From assembly GCA_026874595.1 (NCBI GenBank), contig CM049307.1, positions 26,696,362 to 26,760,361 on the forward strand: a stretch of DNA of 64,000 bases, written 5' to 3'. Under the pieces are notes generated by a model, which had not been told where the DNA came from, ran no database searches, and was given only the letters and a program-made list of their open reading frames with translations. A program made the position numbers and the translations under genes. How positions within the stretch are numbered: position 1 is the first letter of the stretch; every line of letters starts with the position of its first letter. Below are positions 1 to 13,560 of this stretch, in pieces. Source of the stretch: Sipunculus nudus. Its lineage: Eukaryota > Annelida > Sipuncula > Golfingiida > Sipunculidae.

Positions 1-49
1 AATAACGTACATATATATTTATATATCAGAGTCTGCGCGGAGCATCCTT

Positions 50-517
50 TGTGATGACCCGGCAAGTCTATGTAGCAAAAGTTTGAATCGCAAACAGCGG
101 GCGGCCGGTCTCTCTCCGGGCTGCCTATTTATTGATTGCGGAAGGCGGCGTCTTCTAGTGTTGAATCAATCGGCGGGCTGCGTACCACCGATTAGGCCGC
201 AGCTCTCTGAAGATAGTCCACCAGTCCTTCTAGCAGTGCCGCGGGATGGTGCAAGTTGTCAGCAGATACCAGGCCGCTTTTGTGATGTTTAACTGAACAT
301 CAGTGTACTAGTTTTGTGTGTTTTAGCCGCAGCAGGGCATCTAGGTCTTGGTTTCTCCCGGGGCAGGCTTTTTTCCAGGTCATTTGAGAAACCCTGGGTT
401 TATGGAACTTTCAGAAATTCGGACTCATCTCTTTCACGGGAGACAGCTGTGCCACCACAGTGCGTCTGCTTCCTGAGCTAGAACAGAACATTACGACAGA
501 TACTTGAAACCATACAG
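50..517 (+). other. Candidate non-coding first exon ending in a consensus splice donor
   Basis: This stretch is GC-richer than what follows and ends with CAG|GTAAGA at 515-523, a near-perfect donor. A TATA-like run lies at about 11-25, so transcription might start near 45-55; the start given is approximate. It has only short upstream reading frames (for example one from about 401) and no recognisable protein. Strand and position make it a possible 5'UTR exon of the receptor at 42 kb, but it could belong to an unrelated transcript. Confidence 0.3.
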
Positions 518-3500
518 GTAAGAACACAATGTGTACTTAACCTGGTAATGTTTTAATAAATCTGGTGAATTTAGGGATCCATGGTAAATAATCTGCTCTT
601 TAGGTTTTTTTTTATAAGATTGATGTGCTTGCTTTTGACGATCACTCTATGTTTTCCTTTCTGTAAATATGACCAAACCATGGTTCAATTCGAAAGTTTT
701 TCCTTTAAATTCATATTTGAAACCCGAGCTTTATTATTTGGCTTGACGAGCATGTAGAAAAGTTCATTTTATTATTATTATTACAATTATTGAGATTTTT
801 AAAAAATTTTTTGTCAAACGGACACCTGACACATCTATAGACAAATTCTCTACGAGTTTGTGGTCCCGCCCGTGTGTTTTAGTCAATCACAAATCACAAA
901 TTATATGTATAATATACTTTAAAAACGTGCATAAAACAAGGGAACAATATGTATATGTTCATTTGATTCAACTCTGGGCTGAAAAGTAACCGTTAGCTTG
1001 ACCAATTCACCATAAATGTTCTGATAAATTGTTGAGGCCCTGGAAGTTTCCTTCACTATTGCAATACAGGTTTAGTGTTTTTGTCGGTTTTACAGGTAAT
1101 AACACAGAAATAGATATATTCGAATTTGTACATATGCTCACTTAAATTCCCCTTTTTGAGAAACTAAAAACAATTAACAAGAACAGAAAATAAACAAGTC
1201 CTTGTAGATTATTTCTCCTTTTAGATGACAATATTAATTTGGATATATATTTTCTATCGAAAGATCGTGGTACAATAATACTGAATCAACATAACAAGCA
1301 GGTGGTACATTAAGGCCTGTGTTAACCAAGGATACCTTACTTAGTTCTGAATGTTCCGATGACAAACACTGGTCTGTGACGAGTTCCTATGTCTATTGAT
1401 CTCATAACGCAGTCCATGCGTACAACACGCGGTATTATTCCGTAGCACGAACGTATTTCTTGGAATGTCGAGTTGCGTTTCCCACAAAGAAACATCGACA
1501 ATAGACGGAGGGATTGTTACGGAAGGTGGCGAGTACGTTCGTGTCTCGTTTCTAGTAAACACGCCCTGATGAATGTCCTTTAAGTTTACGGCATCCGTCC
1601 TAACCGGGCTACCATTCATTATTTTTCCGTTACCTCAGTAAACGTGGTGGCCCTCTGTAGGAGTTGAAGCAGAGTGTCAGGTTAGAATGTTCTTGGCTTC
1701 AATTACCGGATCACGACACATGAAAGATTTACGACATTCAAATCTAGTTTATGCACGTTATTGACATGTCGGTCTTATCTCCTCACGTAACTTGCCGGTT
1801 CTCCCGGGTGATAATGAAGCTCGACTGCCCTGCAGGCTTTCATTTTTCTACCGTATTAATTGGTGTCGCCTCACGCCAAGCTTAAACGCCCTCCCCGGGT
1901 CAGACCAGTTGTGTAAAACAATGTCTGGTTGAACTTCTGATAATTAGCATGGGCTACCGAGGCTGATCACAGGTGTTGGAGATTAATTCCAAGTCATATA
2001 CACTTGACAAGTAATAACCATTATTGGTTTTTCAATTGATTAACGACCAGGCGGACGAAGGGGTTATACACGGCAAATTACAGAGGGTACGTAGGAACAC
2101 AAGAGGTTAAATAAAGGTTCACGTTCACCAGATTAACCCGAGTCATTTTGGTTGTCTGGCATAACTGATGAGCTTTCAAGTACATCTGCTACTGCGTCAG
2201 GTTTACATCTGCTGTATTATCTTATCGAACAGGTACAACTACTCCTGGTTATATCAACGGCCGGCAAGAAACAAAATTATGTTTTAAGCTGCTGGTAACA
2301 CTTTTGTAGGTTTCTATTGAATCTATGTAATCTGAAAACGTTAAAACCCGTCAATGTTATATAGCTGCATTTGTTAATGTTAAGATATGTAGGAATGGTT
2401 TGGATATGCCGACTTTTTTATCAATACCAGCCAAAGTTTCCCAAATACGAACACGTATTTTTCATTAGTTTTCTCTAAAGATAATTCACTGCATTTCACA
2501 TATCACAGTCACGGAGCGTGAATTGATCTACCAATAGACCTTGTCTGGAGCTGACTTGTGTTAAGCTTCTTCCTTGGTTATTTTCCATAAAGTGTATGTC
2601 ACACCTAGGTAAATTAGATGCCGTGACTCCTAGACAGCCATTTTTGTCACACATTAATGACAGTATAATTGGCTCTTATGGTCACTATCCCTGCTTATAT
2701 AACTACACCTCCTCATATTTAAGTCCGTTTTCTCATTCTCTGTCCAAAATTATGTTTAAAACGTAGGTGAAACCGAATAATCAGGAAACTAATATATAAT
2801 TACTTACAAAATATATGCACAGCCTTCACATAAAACTCTCGCATATCAAGTGTTACAGAGTATTTATTCGACTAAAAACGCCCGAGAAACATGTTTACAA
2901 AAAGTGGAGAAAAATGTAGCAGATGTCAATGTAGACATTTTGAAAGGTAACCTCGCTTCCATTTCTGGATGTCGCCCCTAATCACCCGATGCCATTTTGC
3001 GGTCCGTTTCTCTCGACATTAGAGCGTCGTCGCATGTTTAACTACCTACCCGTCACAGTTAACCTCCAGTGCCAGGCTGTATATATATGAACCAGGTGGC
3101 TTCCTCTTCCGAATTTATCTCTTAAATGGATGTCTGCACTTTCCTCGCCCATTTTCTGCGTCTGTTTCGGCAATTTACCAGGGTTCTTCGATGGAGCCTG
3201 CGTTGTTCTTGACATTTAAATATCTGTTTTCAGTTAATGGATTTGTCCTTCGCATCGTCTTGATGTAATAGTGCCGCCTCAACAGCTAGAATTTCTTCCA
3301 GATTTGATGGATTTGGTCAATTATATTCTGCATTGCGATACCGGTTCCTACACATAGTAAGTTATAACATGTACACGGCTACATGTACCAGAACATTATC
3401 ATTTTGCCCGAAGTTTTGCAATAAATAAAGTTTGTGCTATTTTTATTTTTTCCAAGGGTATCGAAGGCAGTATTATGAGATTGAGATTCATTGGATGAAT

Positions 3501-3844
3501 TGAGGATATATATTTGAATGCAAACTGCAGCAGCTTCAATGCTAAAACATGAGCAGAGACCAGGTGGCATGATTTCACAAAACTCCACGGAAGGCAATAT
3601 AAAACTACTGAAATATCGTTAAAGGAAAGCGAAGGCATGGTAATATATTTCTGTCAAACCATTTACATTAATAAATTATTCATATTACATATTTTTATTA
3701 CAGACGTTGACGGTAAATGCGTTTATGCATCAACAGTATATGGATGTATATTTATCAAGTTATTCCTTAATAACATATATCCTTAATAATGATATAGTTA
3801 ATAACATCCATAATAACATGCTTTATAATAATATCTACATATAA

Positions 3845-3882
<38 letters not shown>

Positions 3883-3919
3883 AATAATAACTGTGAAGAG
3901 GACAGCACATTAAATACAA

Positions 3920-3978
<59 letters not shown>

Positions 3979-5217
3979 TTAAAAAATTAAAAAACAAAAA
4001 TTATCATGAACTCAACTTGGATAAAATGCGACGTGAATGATGAAATGTATTATATTCGTTAAAAACTCCACTTGTTGTTTGCCAGAATCTTGGAGTCGGA
4101 AAACATATGGGTAAGTTCCGTTGTTTATCTGTTTTTCTTCGATTTACAGGTCTCAACAATTGCGCCAGTCGTTCCAAAAAACTATAGCTGTTAATGAGTT
4201 TATATGAACATTTTCGGAAGTAATAGCCAAGGGCCAAGAAATAAATGATTGATTTGTGCACGAGTCAATTAAATATCTGGGCGGAACCGGATGTAGATCT
4301 AGGCATTGACGGAGGTGTGTCATCTCTTATTACTCCATAGTTTTAATTAATAACCACCTGGTTTTCATCAAATTTGGCATGAGAGAGTCCGTTACAGCGA
4401 GACCATATATGTCTTCATGCTTTTTTCTTTTAAAGGTTTATTTCATATCCTCTTTGTTCTAAGGTCAGATTAACACTTAAATAGGTGATTTCGTTAGAGC
4501 AATTACCAAACGTAATTGTAAATACTAAATGACCTCTCGTCTTTTGATTTTACCTCTGTGTCTTCCATGGAACCCCAAGAATAGGGCAAGGCAGGTTCCG
4601 TCATGGCGTCAGTCATGCTCTCTCTACCGTTATTTTTATGAGTGTGTTTGTACAAATTGAAAAAAAAACACGTATGAACGTTTCTCATATTACGCTTACA
4701 TCTTACTGCTGGAAATTCAGTCAAGGTAAAATTAGTTTCCTCCCAGTTCATTATTCTTTCCGTTTTGCTTGGAGCGTTAGATGTCTCCGTTAAATGTAAT
4801 CGCGAGCAAGAACCAGACAGATGGACAGGAGAAGTGGAAAAGAATAAACAAGAGGGAAGTCTGCAAGACACAATAAATGAACAACACAGCCGTAAAAAAA
4901 TTGTTGTGTGCAACATTAAATTACCATGTACCAAATGATTACACAATATTACATCCGCCATTGTTGCATCAGGGTCTCGTTTTGACATCTATATAATTAA
5001 TACGGAGTTGGGTTTTTTTTCTAGACCACGGTTTACCTGCTTCCGTTCTGATTTGACTCTCCAAATTCGGCAGACGTATCGGTGGTGTGCTCTTCTAGGA
5101 CAAGTTTGTTTTATTTTGCGGGATTATGCCCTATTAAGCTGAATAATTAATAATTTTAATATTTCCCCATTAAGTGCCCCTATTTCTTTTGTGCTGCAAG
5201 GTCCTCCACGCCTGTGG
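518..5217. other. No gene recognised; AT-rich DNA
   Basis: Holds an (AAT)n tract at 3847-3880 and a (TA)n tract at 3931-3970. Open frames at 1341-1619 and 4503-4988 on the minus strand show no family motif. Nothing else could be supported. Confidence 0.5.
3847..3970. repeat. (AAT)n and (TA)n microsatellites
   Basis: About eleven AAT units (3847-3880) are followed 50 bases later by twenty TA dinucleotides (3931-3970). Confidence 0.95.
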
Positions 5218-5505
5218 ACGCTTTTTCAGGAGGCGCCTCGAGGATTTTCACTGGCCTGTTAAGACCGTGGCCAGGGTGCATGTCCTGCCCAAAAGGCATT
5301 TCTGTGCAATACGCGGTCACGCGGGTCCACTATAATCCCCATTGATCCCCAATATCCATTGTAACGCCCCTAGAGGAATTTCTCTCTCAAAAGGAAGTAA
5401 AGTTTTTTTTAATCCAAAGAACACATGACTGCGCTTTCAATGAGAGGGCTTTTCAGTTTGGTCAACACTGGGCACTAAGTCCAGTGATGTGACTACCGTT
5501 TGACA

Positions 5506-7238
5506 ATTTTTAGTTCAGCTGACTGTAAGTCATTTGAGCTATAGCAAACACCCTTTGTCCGTCGTCCGTCGTCCGTCCGGCCGTCCGTCCGTTAACAGGG
5601 CACAAATGGTAACCGATGGACCTAGAAACTTTTAACTGTACATCCAGGGAGGTCCTGGGCAAATCTCCTTGGAAACCTAAATTAGGTCATGGTGACCTAT
5701 AGTTTGTGACTTACGGGCCGAAAACATGATTTTGAGCACCCAGGCAGTCAGACGGGGCACAAATTGTATCTATTAGGCCTAGAAACCTCTAACCTTACAT
5801 TTTGGGATATCCCAGGTAAATGTCCTTGGAAACCTGAAACTAGGTCACTGTGACCTTTATTCTGCGACCTATACGAAAAAGATGTCCTATGAGCACCCTG
5901 AATGTAAGATGGGGACAAATCGTATCTGTGGAGCCTAGAATCTTCTAACACAATATCCTGGTAGTTTCTAGGCAGATCTCCTTGGAAACCTGAAATTAGG
6001 TCATAGTGACCTATATTTTGTGACCTATGGGCCAAAAACATGATTTTGAGCACCCATACAGTCAGATCGGGCACAAATAGTATCCATTAGGCCTAGAATC
6101 CTCCAACATGACATTTAGGGAGGTCCTAGGCAAATGTCATTGGAAACCTGAAATTAGGTCACTGTGACCTATATTCGGCGACCTATAGGAAAAAGATGTC
6201 GTATGAAAACCCTGAATGTCAGATGGTGACAAATCGTATCTGTAAGGCTTAGAATCTTCTTACACAATTTCCTGGGAGGTCCTAAGAAAATGTTCTTGGT
6301 CACGGGGACCTTCATTTTGTGACCTACGAGACAAAAACCTGATTTTGAGCACCCTGAATGTTAGATGGGCACAAATCATATCTGTTAGGCCTAGAATCTT
6401 CTAATGCAACATCCTGGGAGGTCCTAGGCAAACCTCCTTGGAAACCTGAAATAAGGTCAAGGTGACCTACATTTTGTGACCTACAGGCCGAAAACAGGAT
6501 TTTGAGCATCAAGACAGGGCACACATTGTATTTGTTAGGCCTAGAATTTTCTAATGTAACATTCTCAGACGTCCTGGGCAAATGTCTGTTGAAAACTGAA
6601 ATTAGGTCGCCATGACCTATATTTTGCAACCTATCAGAAAAGATGTCATATAAGCGCCAAGACAGTAAGACAGGGCACAAATTGTGTCCATAAGGCCTAG
6701 AATCTTTTAATATAAAATTCAGGGACGTCTTAGTCAAGTGGCCTTGGAAACCTGAAATTAGGTCATGGTGACCTATATTGTGTGACCTATGGGCTGAAAA
6801 AAATGGGCTATTTTTTGCAACCTATCAGAAAAGATGTCAAATAAGCACCCAGACAGACAGACAAAGCACAAATTGTATCCATTAGCCCTAGAATCTTCTA
6901 ACATGCCATTCAGGGAAATCCTTGGCAATTCTCCTTGGAAACCTGAAATTGGATCATGCTTACCTATATTCTGCCGGCTATGGACCAGAAACATGATTTT
7001 GAGCACCCAGACAGACAGGGTACAAATTGTATTCATTTTTCTTGGAACCCTCTATTGTGAAATGCAGGGGGTCCTGGGCAGATCTCCCATGAATCCTGAA
7101 TTTTTTATTTTCTTTCTATTTTTTCAACACTGTAACTTTAGCCAGAGGCTATTCTCACAGACAATATATAACATTAATAAAATATGAGCACCCAGTCTAA
7201 ATAAGCTGAGCGTCATGGCCCATGGGCCACTTGTTTTA
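5506..7238 (+). mobile_element. Non-autonomous tandem-core element, pearl / Helentron-associated (HINE)-like, ~156-bp units
   Basis: The left end is an imperfect hairpin (arms 5512-5524 and 5528-5540), then a CCGTC-rich microsatellite (about 5560-5592). About ten units of ~156 bases follow, spaced 156, 158, 156, 142, 150, 155 and ~190 by their GCCTAGAA landmark. The right end has a perfect palindrome TGGCCCATGGGCCA (7216-7229) and CACTTGTTTTA. There is no coding capacity. Bivalve pearl elements have ~160-bp tandem cores, and HINEs have end hairpins and tandem cores; assignment to that class is by architecture, not by database match. Boundaries are supported by comparison with the uninterrupted copy at 7990. 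Confidence 0.65.
5684..6774. promoter_or_regulatory. Array of AGGTCAnnnTGACCT palindromes (consensus estrogen-response element)
   Basis: Perfect inverted AGGTCA half-sites with 3-base spacers start at 5684, 5842, 5998, 6156, 6454 and 6760. A one-mismatch copy is at 6604, and decayed copies are at about 6297 and 6950. Several units add a third half-site: TGACCT, eight bases, then TGACCT (for example 6007-6026). The pattern is carried by the repeat unit of the mobile element. Binding by a nuclear receptor is inference. Confidence 0.7.
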
Positions 7239-9634
7239 AGGGTTACAGGTATGTTGATTTTTATACATTCAAAAATATCTTTCCAAGATAACCATGGTTT
7301 CAAAAGTTCGGCCAAGTCATGTGTTTTATAAAGTTTTTTTCAATAAGAAGCCCCACAACTTAATTATCATTCGGGTTGGGGTGGATGGGGGTTGTTCACA
7401 GATATTTGTTAAATTCCGTTGTCTGTAGGGATGGTGAAACATGAAAAAAATATCACAAGTACATATTTAAATTGATGACAGACTAGAATCTGTAGTCAGA
7501 GCGAACAGACCTCTATCAGAATCTCCTTTAATATCAGTCATGCATTCACGTGTATGCGTTTCATGTGTGAACACTGTCATGCTTCAGTAACACGAGATCG
7601 CCTTGCGAGTGGCAGAATAAATAAATACGAATGGGTGGCTTCCACACGGGGACAAAGGAATGGCCCTTGTCATAATGGTTTATAAGAAAATATATATTGT
7701 AGTGATTGTTATTACCCCCAAAATGAAATGGACTATTGGTATGTCTTTACCCTAACCCTCTACAAATGTTCAGCAAAACATTTTTCGCCTAGTTGTCACG
7801 CTTTTTCAGGAGGCGACCTGTAATCCCAACTGAACCCCATTTCCATTATATCACCCGTTAAGGAATTTTACTCTGTCAATAGGAAGTAAGGATTTAAAAT
7901 TCAAGCGCGGAACACATGTCCACATGAATCTTTTAATAGGGAGCATTTTTCCGTTGAGTGGACACAAAGAGCTGAGACCGATTACCGTTTTATAGGTTTA
8001 CAGGTTTGTTCATTTTTATACATTCAGAAGTATCTTTCCATGATAACCATGGTTTTAATCGTTCGGCCGATTTATGGGTTGTTTGAAAACAAGTTTTTTT
8101 TTTTCAAAAGGAAGCTCGGGGGGGGGGGGGGGGATTGCACACACTTCAAAGGGTCCTCAGTCTCTTAGGGACTTTGAAACCCCTGCCAGAAACTACTAAC
8201 CAGTCTTACGTACACATTTCATGTAAAACATTGTCATGGTTCAGCAACACGGATTCACCAGGCGAGAGGCAGAACAACTGCATACGAATTGGCGGCTTCT
8301 ACCGGTGGACAGAGGAATAGGATCTTGTAATTAATCCTTTGTGGAACTGTGATTATGTCACTTAAGAATAAAAATATATTATGGTGATTCCGATTACCTC
8401 AAAAAATGTAATGGATTACGGATGCAGTTTTACTCTACCCCTTTACAAATTTCAGCAAAATATGTATATAACATTTTGCGTTAATTTGCTGAAAGACAAT
8501 GAAACCAACCAAGGCTGAAGTGGTTTCTTTGCTAAATGCTTTCATCGAAATATATAAACCTGCTTTCTTTTAACATGTCGCCTGATCTTCAACTAACATC
8601 CCACCTTTGTTATTTTATCGGGAAAAAAAATTATTTTTTGTTTGATTTCTTGAATAGAATAAGTTTTCTTTCTATGTTGATATTTTCGGGGAGGGTGTTC
8701 AGGGAAAAATTCTAGCAGAAGTAATCCTTATATCATATAAGTGAAACACGACAGTACATGCAAAACCTTAGAATTAAATTATGCGTCGTTTGGTTCCTAT
8801 CAGCTCATTACAAAAATATGCACCACGGGAGCAGCTAGTAATTTTTTTTATTACGATTTATATGTCTATGTTCGTGGTGTCCATAAATTACATTTCCTTG
8901 TGCATGAAGATCGAGACTTTTTAAAAATGTTGACTTATACTCCGTCTGTATTTTTGTGGTCCTTCAATGTACGGTATTGGCTTTCCGACCAGGTCGCGGC
9001 ATCGTCCAAAGTAGCATTCAGTACTTCGAGTACCCCCTTGCCTTAGGCTGGGTGGCTGTACGATCTGCCATACACGCCTGTGAAGTGTTTTTTTCTTGTG
9101 CATCATCAAGGGGTGTGTCTGGTGTGATCATGTTGCTCAGGTTCAACGCAGTGCTATCTACGTTTAACTTTCAAGTTGCCATCAAAAAAAATAAAAGTAT
9201 GCTTTGTGCATAAAATCTCCTATTTATCGTTGTGTACACAAAACAGCTGAAATTCTCATTTTATTGGTTGATTGTCTATTTTATTAGTGATCTATCTAGA
9301 ATCTTTTTTTTTTTTTTTGCGTCCTCAGATCAAACCCTCTCAGACACGCCCACTTCCTGCGCCATTCGGGGTCGTTATATTGTTACCAATTAATCTTAAC
9401 AATTCGCCCCAGTGCAATCAGGCGAGCGCACCCCACCCCCTCTCCCGGTACGCGGAGTATTCGACTAAAGCAAGAACCACCTGCTAAATAAATTTTGTAA
9501 CTGACTAATGTACAAAAGAAAAATGTCTGTGATTAGTTTTGACAAACACAGCCATCCAGAGTGGAAAAGGATATTACAGAATAAATTCATTTTTTTAGAA
9601 TATATATGATTATAAGTCAGTATTTCAGTCCAGA

Positions 9635-9640
<6 letters not shown>

Positions 9641-9692
<52 letters not shown>
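9641..9692. repeat. (TA)n microsatellite
   Basis: About 26 uninterrupted TA dinucleotides. Confidence 0.95.
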
Positions 9693-9695
<3 letters not shown>

Positions 9696-10842
9696 CTTAT
9701 AATTGGATGCGTATGACATTAAGTAATTTGCTATGATGTCTAAGAAAGTTACATCTAACTTTTAGGAAGGGTTTTGAATTATATTAAATTGCTTTCATAT
9801 ATGCCTCAGTGTAAAACCGTTAATTGGTTATTGGTCGGTGTTCTTTTGGTTTTCGATGAATGATATTATTAAGTTTTCTCTTAAGCCACGGGGAATATAG
9901 TATAGTTTATCATGATGTATAATAGTGGCACAATGCAGAGATACAAAAAAAGAAAATTACAGTAATGAGCTATTATAATGATAAATAGAAACCATGGTTT
10001 ATTACCGATCCAATTTCTGCAATTTACAATGACTCGCACACAAAGGCGTCAAATAGTGTCCCTGGTATGGTGTTATTTATATATTGTCACCAAGGAATGT
10101 CATATCAGAAACCGTGCAAATCAGCGCCATCAAGTGACCGGTAATCTATCAGAAGAGGAAGCGGGTCATGACGTAATAATTATTACCGGTGGTAAACCAT
10201 ATTGTGCGATTTGGACGTCAAATTAAACAAAACAAAACAAGCCCAGGAGAGTTTCGGATTAGATTGCCACTCAATTAAGCATGTTGATGGGGCTTAAAAC
10301 GTGATAAATATGTCTAATTAAAAAGGACAGACATAAAACTCGAGTGACCTTTCCCTGAGCGTTAACTAGAAGTGCCAATAATTAAACTACAGATGAGTTG
10401 AAGCCGGACGGTTTTGTCTCTCATGGTAATTTGAATATTATTTTTTTTTTATTATTTCCGACATGACGACGTGCTTGCTTCTCAGACCTAAAACTCTACA
10501 GGCTGCCAAGGCCTCGCTTCATTCCACTAATTACTGCTCCGACCTTTCTCAACAAAATAAAGGATATCCTTGAAGGTGCTATAGATGTGGACACTTTGCC
10601 ATTCAATTAGGTAATAACCAATAAATGTGAAATAAAAAAATGCCTACCTTGACCGTCATGTTATATGTATTAGCATTTTATCCTGTTGGTATTCTGAATC
10701 AGAATAGATATTGATATGATTTAAATAAATATGAATATAATTCCAATCTTATAGAACAAAACTTTTTCGTGTAAAAATGATTAATTTTAATGTTGAAAAG
10801 GCTAACGTCTCAAAATTTTAAAGGAATATGAAATATAAAAGT

Positions 10843-10848
<6 letters not shown>

Positions 10849-10886
<38 letters not shown>
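10849..10886. repeat. (TA)n microsatellite
   Basis: About 19 TA dinucleotides. Confidence 0.95.
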
Positions 10887-10888
<2 letters not shown>

Positions 10889-13522
10889 GTGAATTCATAA
10901 TATCATACGCTTTGCTCGTGATTTAATTTCAGATTACGTGACCAGATATTGAAATTTCTTTAATAAAATGATCCTGATCGAGGTCCTGTCTGTAGCGACA
11001 CTAACAAAGTATATCCCCTGAAGCCCAATCTACTGGAAATATCAAGTACGTGCATCCAAAATTCAGTTACCTCCGACATATAAAATGTCGGGATTTACTT
11101 TACTCATGCTGTGTCTGATTTATTGCTACCTTATGGAAATGCTCACTTCTCGCATCTTCATTTTCCTTTAAATAATATATATATATATATAAGAATGTTT
11201 GTATCTTACAAAATCTTGCCTAAACTTAAGTACTAAATCACAGTCATATAATAGGTAATTTATATTGACACCTTTGGCTTTAAATATTTGAATATGTACC
11301 CCGATTTATAAAACGTGGAGGCAAATAGGGTTTATGTGAGTTTTTTGTGAGTATTAATACCAATAATTCCATATCGTTTGCGCTTTTCAGAATCAAATAC
11401 TATTTAAAAATAATTTATATGATGGTATAGTCCACCATGAACTCAGAATTTTTATAAAAAAATACAAGGAAACTGTATTAAGTAAAGTTACAAGCAAGCG
11501 TATTTATCCATGGGTCCAAATAAAAAGTCATATATTTATTTATTTATTTTTTATTATAATCTGAATTGCTTTTCGAACAGATTACAAAATGTCAGTTTGT
11601 ATTCGGATTGAAATAACATGTCAAAATGGAAGTCAGTTGGAATCTTTGTTGATTTTTGCGGATAGTAGGACGAACGATGTAGTAGATACAAGTTTGCCGC
11701 TATATTGTTTTGGTATTTTTGGACCTTGGCGGGGAGTGTATTACCTTTTTTTTGGCTTACATTAAGGCTTTGCCCTGTGTTACTGGGGTCAGTAATGGAC
11801 TGGTCTGAATAACCGGAAGGAACTGGTGTAGCGGAGAATATAGATCTCATCAGAATTCCCAGAGCGGGAAATTTAGCAGCAGCTGTAAGGATATCATTGC
11901 TCGCAGGCCCTGCCACCGTCCGCACCACCAATGGAGTTCATTACAATAACAACCCCGCGTCCTCTGCTAAATTTAAACCTTGTATTCCATAACCACTGTG
12001 CAGGATGGAAATGGCTTGTCGTCGGAGAGACAAATTGTATGATGGCTCTTTTTTGCCATGAATAGTTGTAAATTACGTAATATTGCTACTCATGCTCCAG
12101 TTGTTTATCCGTGAGTGCGCCGTGTATACATGAGAACTTCAGATAAATGGCCCACAATACGCTGTACATCAACGCAAAATCAATTTGCCAGAGATTACAC
12201 AGTCGTTTTTCAGTGGGGATTTTTTTTTCCTTTCAGATCCATCAGCTGTTTTTGATCGATTCTCTTATCAAGCCATCTTTGTCATATATTTGTTTGTAAA
12301 TTGAGGTGTATGCAAAATAGACAAATAATAGTCGAATTTTTAAATATAGGTAATTGATGAATCTTGATTACAGTTACATGCACCTGGGGATACATCATTG
12401 CAAATCTGCAGCGGATTAGTCTAATGACCTGAGGCCGTAAAACATTGACTGATGATGTTATTATAACATAACGACCGATGTGGCGCCCACTCCGGTGCTG
12501 AGTTAACTGTGTAGATCCGGGTTGTATTTCCGAGATTTGCATATACATACCCGTATAGCAGCGCTGAAATAAGATAAATATAACAAAAATAGCAAAAATA
12601 GTGCTGTAATAGCTTAAATGATCTGCCTTGTCATGATTAAACTGAATTCCATCAAGATAAGTATGAGTTGTAATTCAAACTGAGTAATTAAATATTACTT
12701 AAAATCAAATATATTTTTTTGTAATTGTTACTGGAGAAAGTAACATTGTGATTTTTTTTTAAAGTTCTGTATCGCACAATAGTTGGAGTCAAGTTGCAAC
12801 GCCAGAGACACCTAATCCTAGATGCCCGTATGTCTATGTTAGATCACGTAATCCGCTACACATATTGTGTCAGAAATGTGAGGCAGTGATTTCACTTATG
12901 TTCGTCATAAGCAGTCTGTTCCCTATTGTAAGGCAACAGGACGGACTAAAGCGAAGTAAGTCTTTGAACAGGACCTCTGGCAGTTTATTATATTTTTTTT
13001 TTGTATTTCAGGGTTTTTGCTCAGGGTTCTTTAAATCTTGTTTTCTTGTGGGCTGAATCCATAATGTATTCACGAACCTGGACCCCTACTGATATAGCTG
13101 ACGTTTTAGAGAAAAGTCACATTCTAAAAAGTGACACTGAATAAAACTGTTTCAAAGTCTTCAAAGCTTCACCATAATCAGACTTTGACCTCTTCAACAA
13201 TACCATACCCGTGAACCGACCGCAAAAATATAGTCCCACCGTGAGTCACCATTGTTGAAATTATATAACCCTCCGAATCCTATACGTTAATGTCGTAACT
13301 TATATGGACATAACCTGAAGAACATACCAGTGAACAAAATAAATTGCAGTTATCCACGGGTTTACATAGGAACAATACGTGTTCCTCTGCAGGATATTTG
13401 ATGCGCTCAGGCACACTCTCCTGTGGATGTGAACACTATTTTATAATTTTTTGTGCATGCACATGGCTTTCCATCACCAAGACCATCTTGTTTCTATTTA
13501 AGCGGTCATTCCTGAAACAGCG

Positions 13523-13526
<4 letters not shown>

Positions 13527-13558
<32 letters not shown>
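13527..13558. repeat. (CT)n microsatellite
   Basis: Sixteen CT dinucleotides. A short open frame reads through it as Ser-Leu repeats, which is not evidence of coding. Confidence 0.95.

Positions 13559-13560
<2 letters not shown>

Larger units (their letters stand above)
5218..8480. repeat. Diverged tandem duplication (~0.85 kb unit), first copy split by a mobile element
   Basis: CTTTTTCAGGAGGCG begins both copies (about 5220 and 7800). Copy 1 is 5218-5505 plus 7236-7798; copy 2 is 7799 to about 8480. Matching landmarks include ATTTTTATACATTCA, GATAACCATGGTTT (about 7288 and 8042) and a shared stretch around CAGAATAA / CAGAACAA followed by ATACGAAT. Copy 2 lacks about 100 bases present in copy 1 (about 5234-5330) and carries a G run at 8119-8133. 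Confidence 0.75.

Noticed and set aside
660-720. Possible tRNA-like GGTTCAATTCG motif
   Set aside because: No A box or pairing stems nearby.
5748-7036. Minus-strand frames across the tandem core with repeated GFQG-like peptides
   Set aside because: The apparent protein repeats are translations of the 156-bp DNA repeat and are broken by frameshifts and stops.
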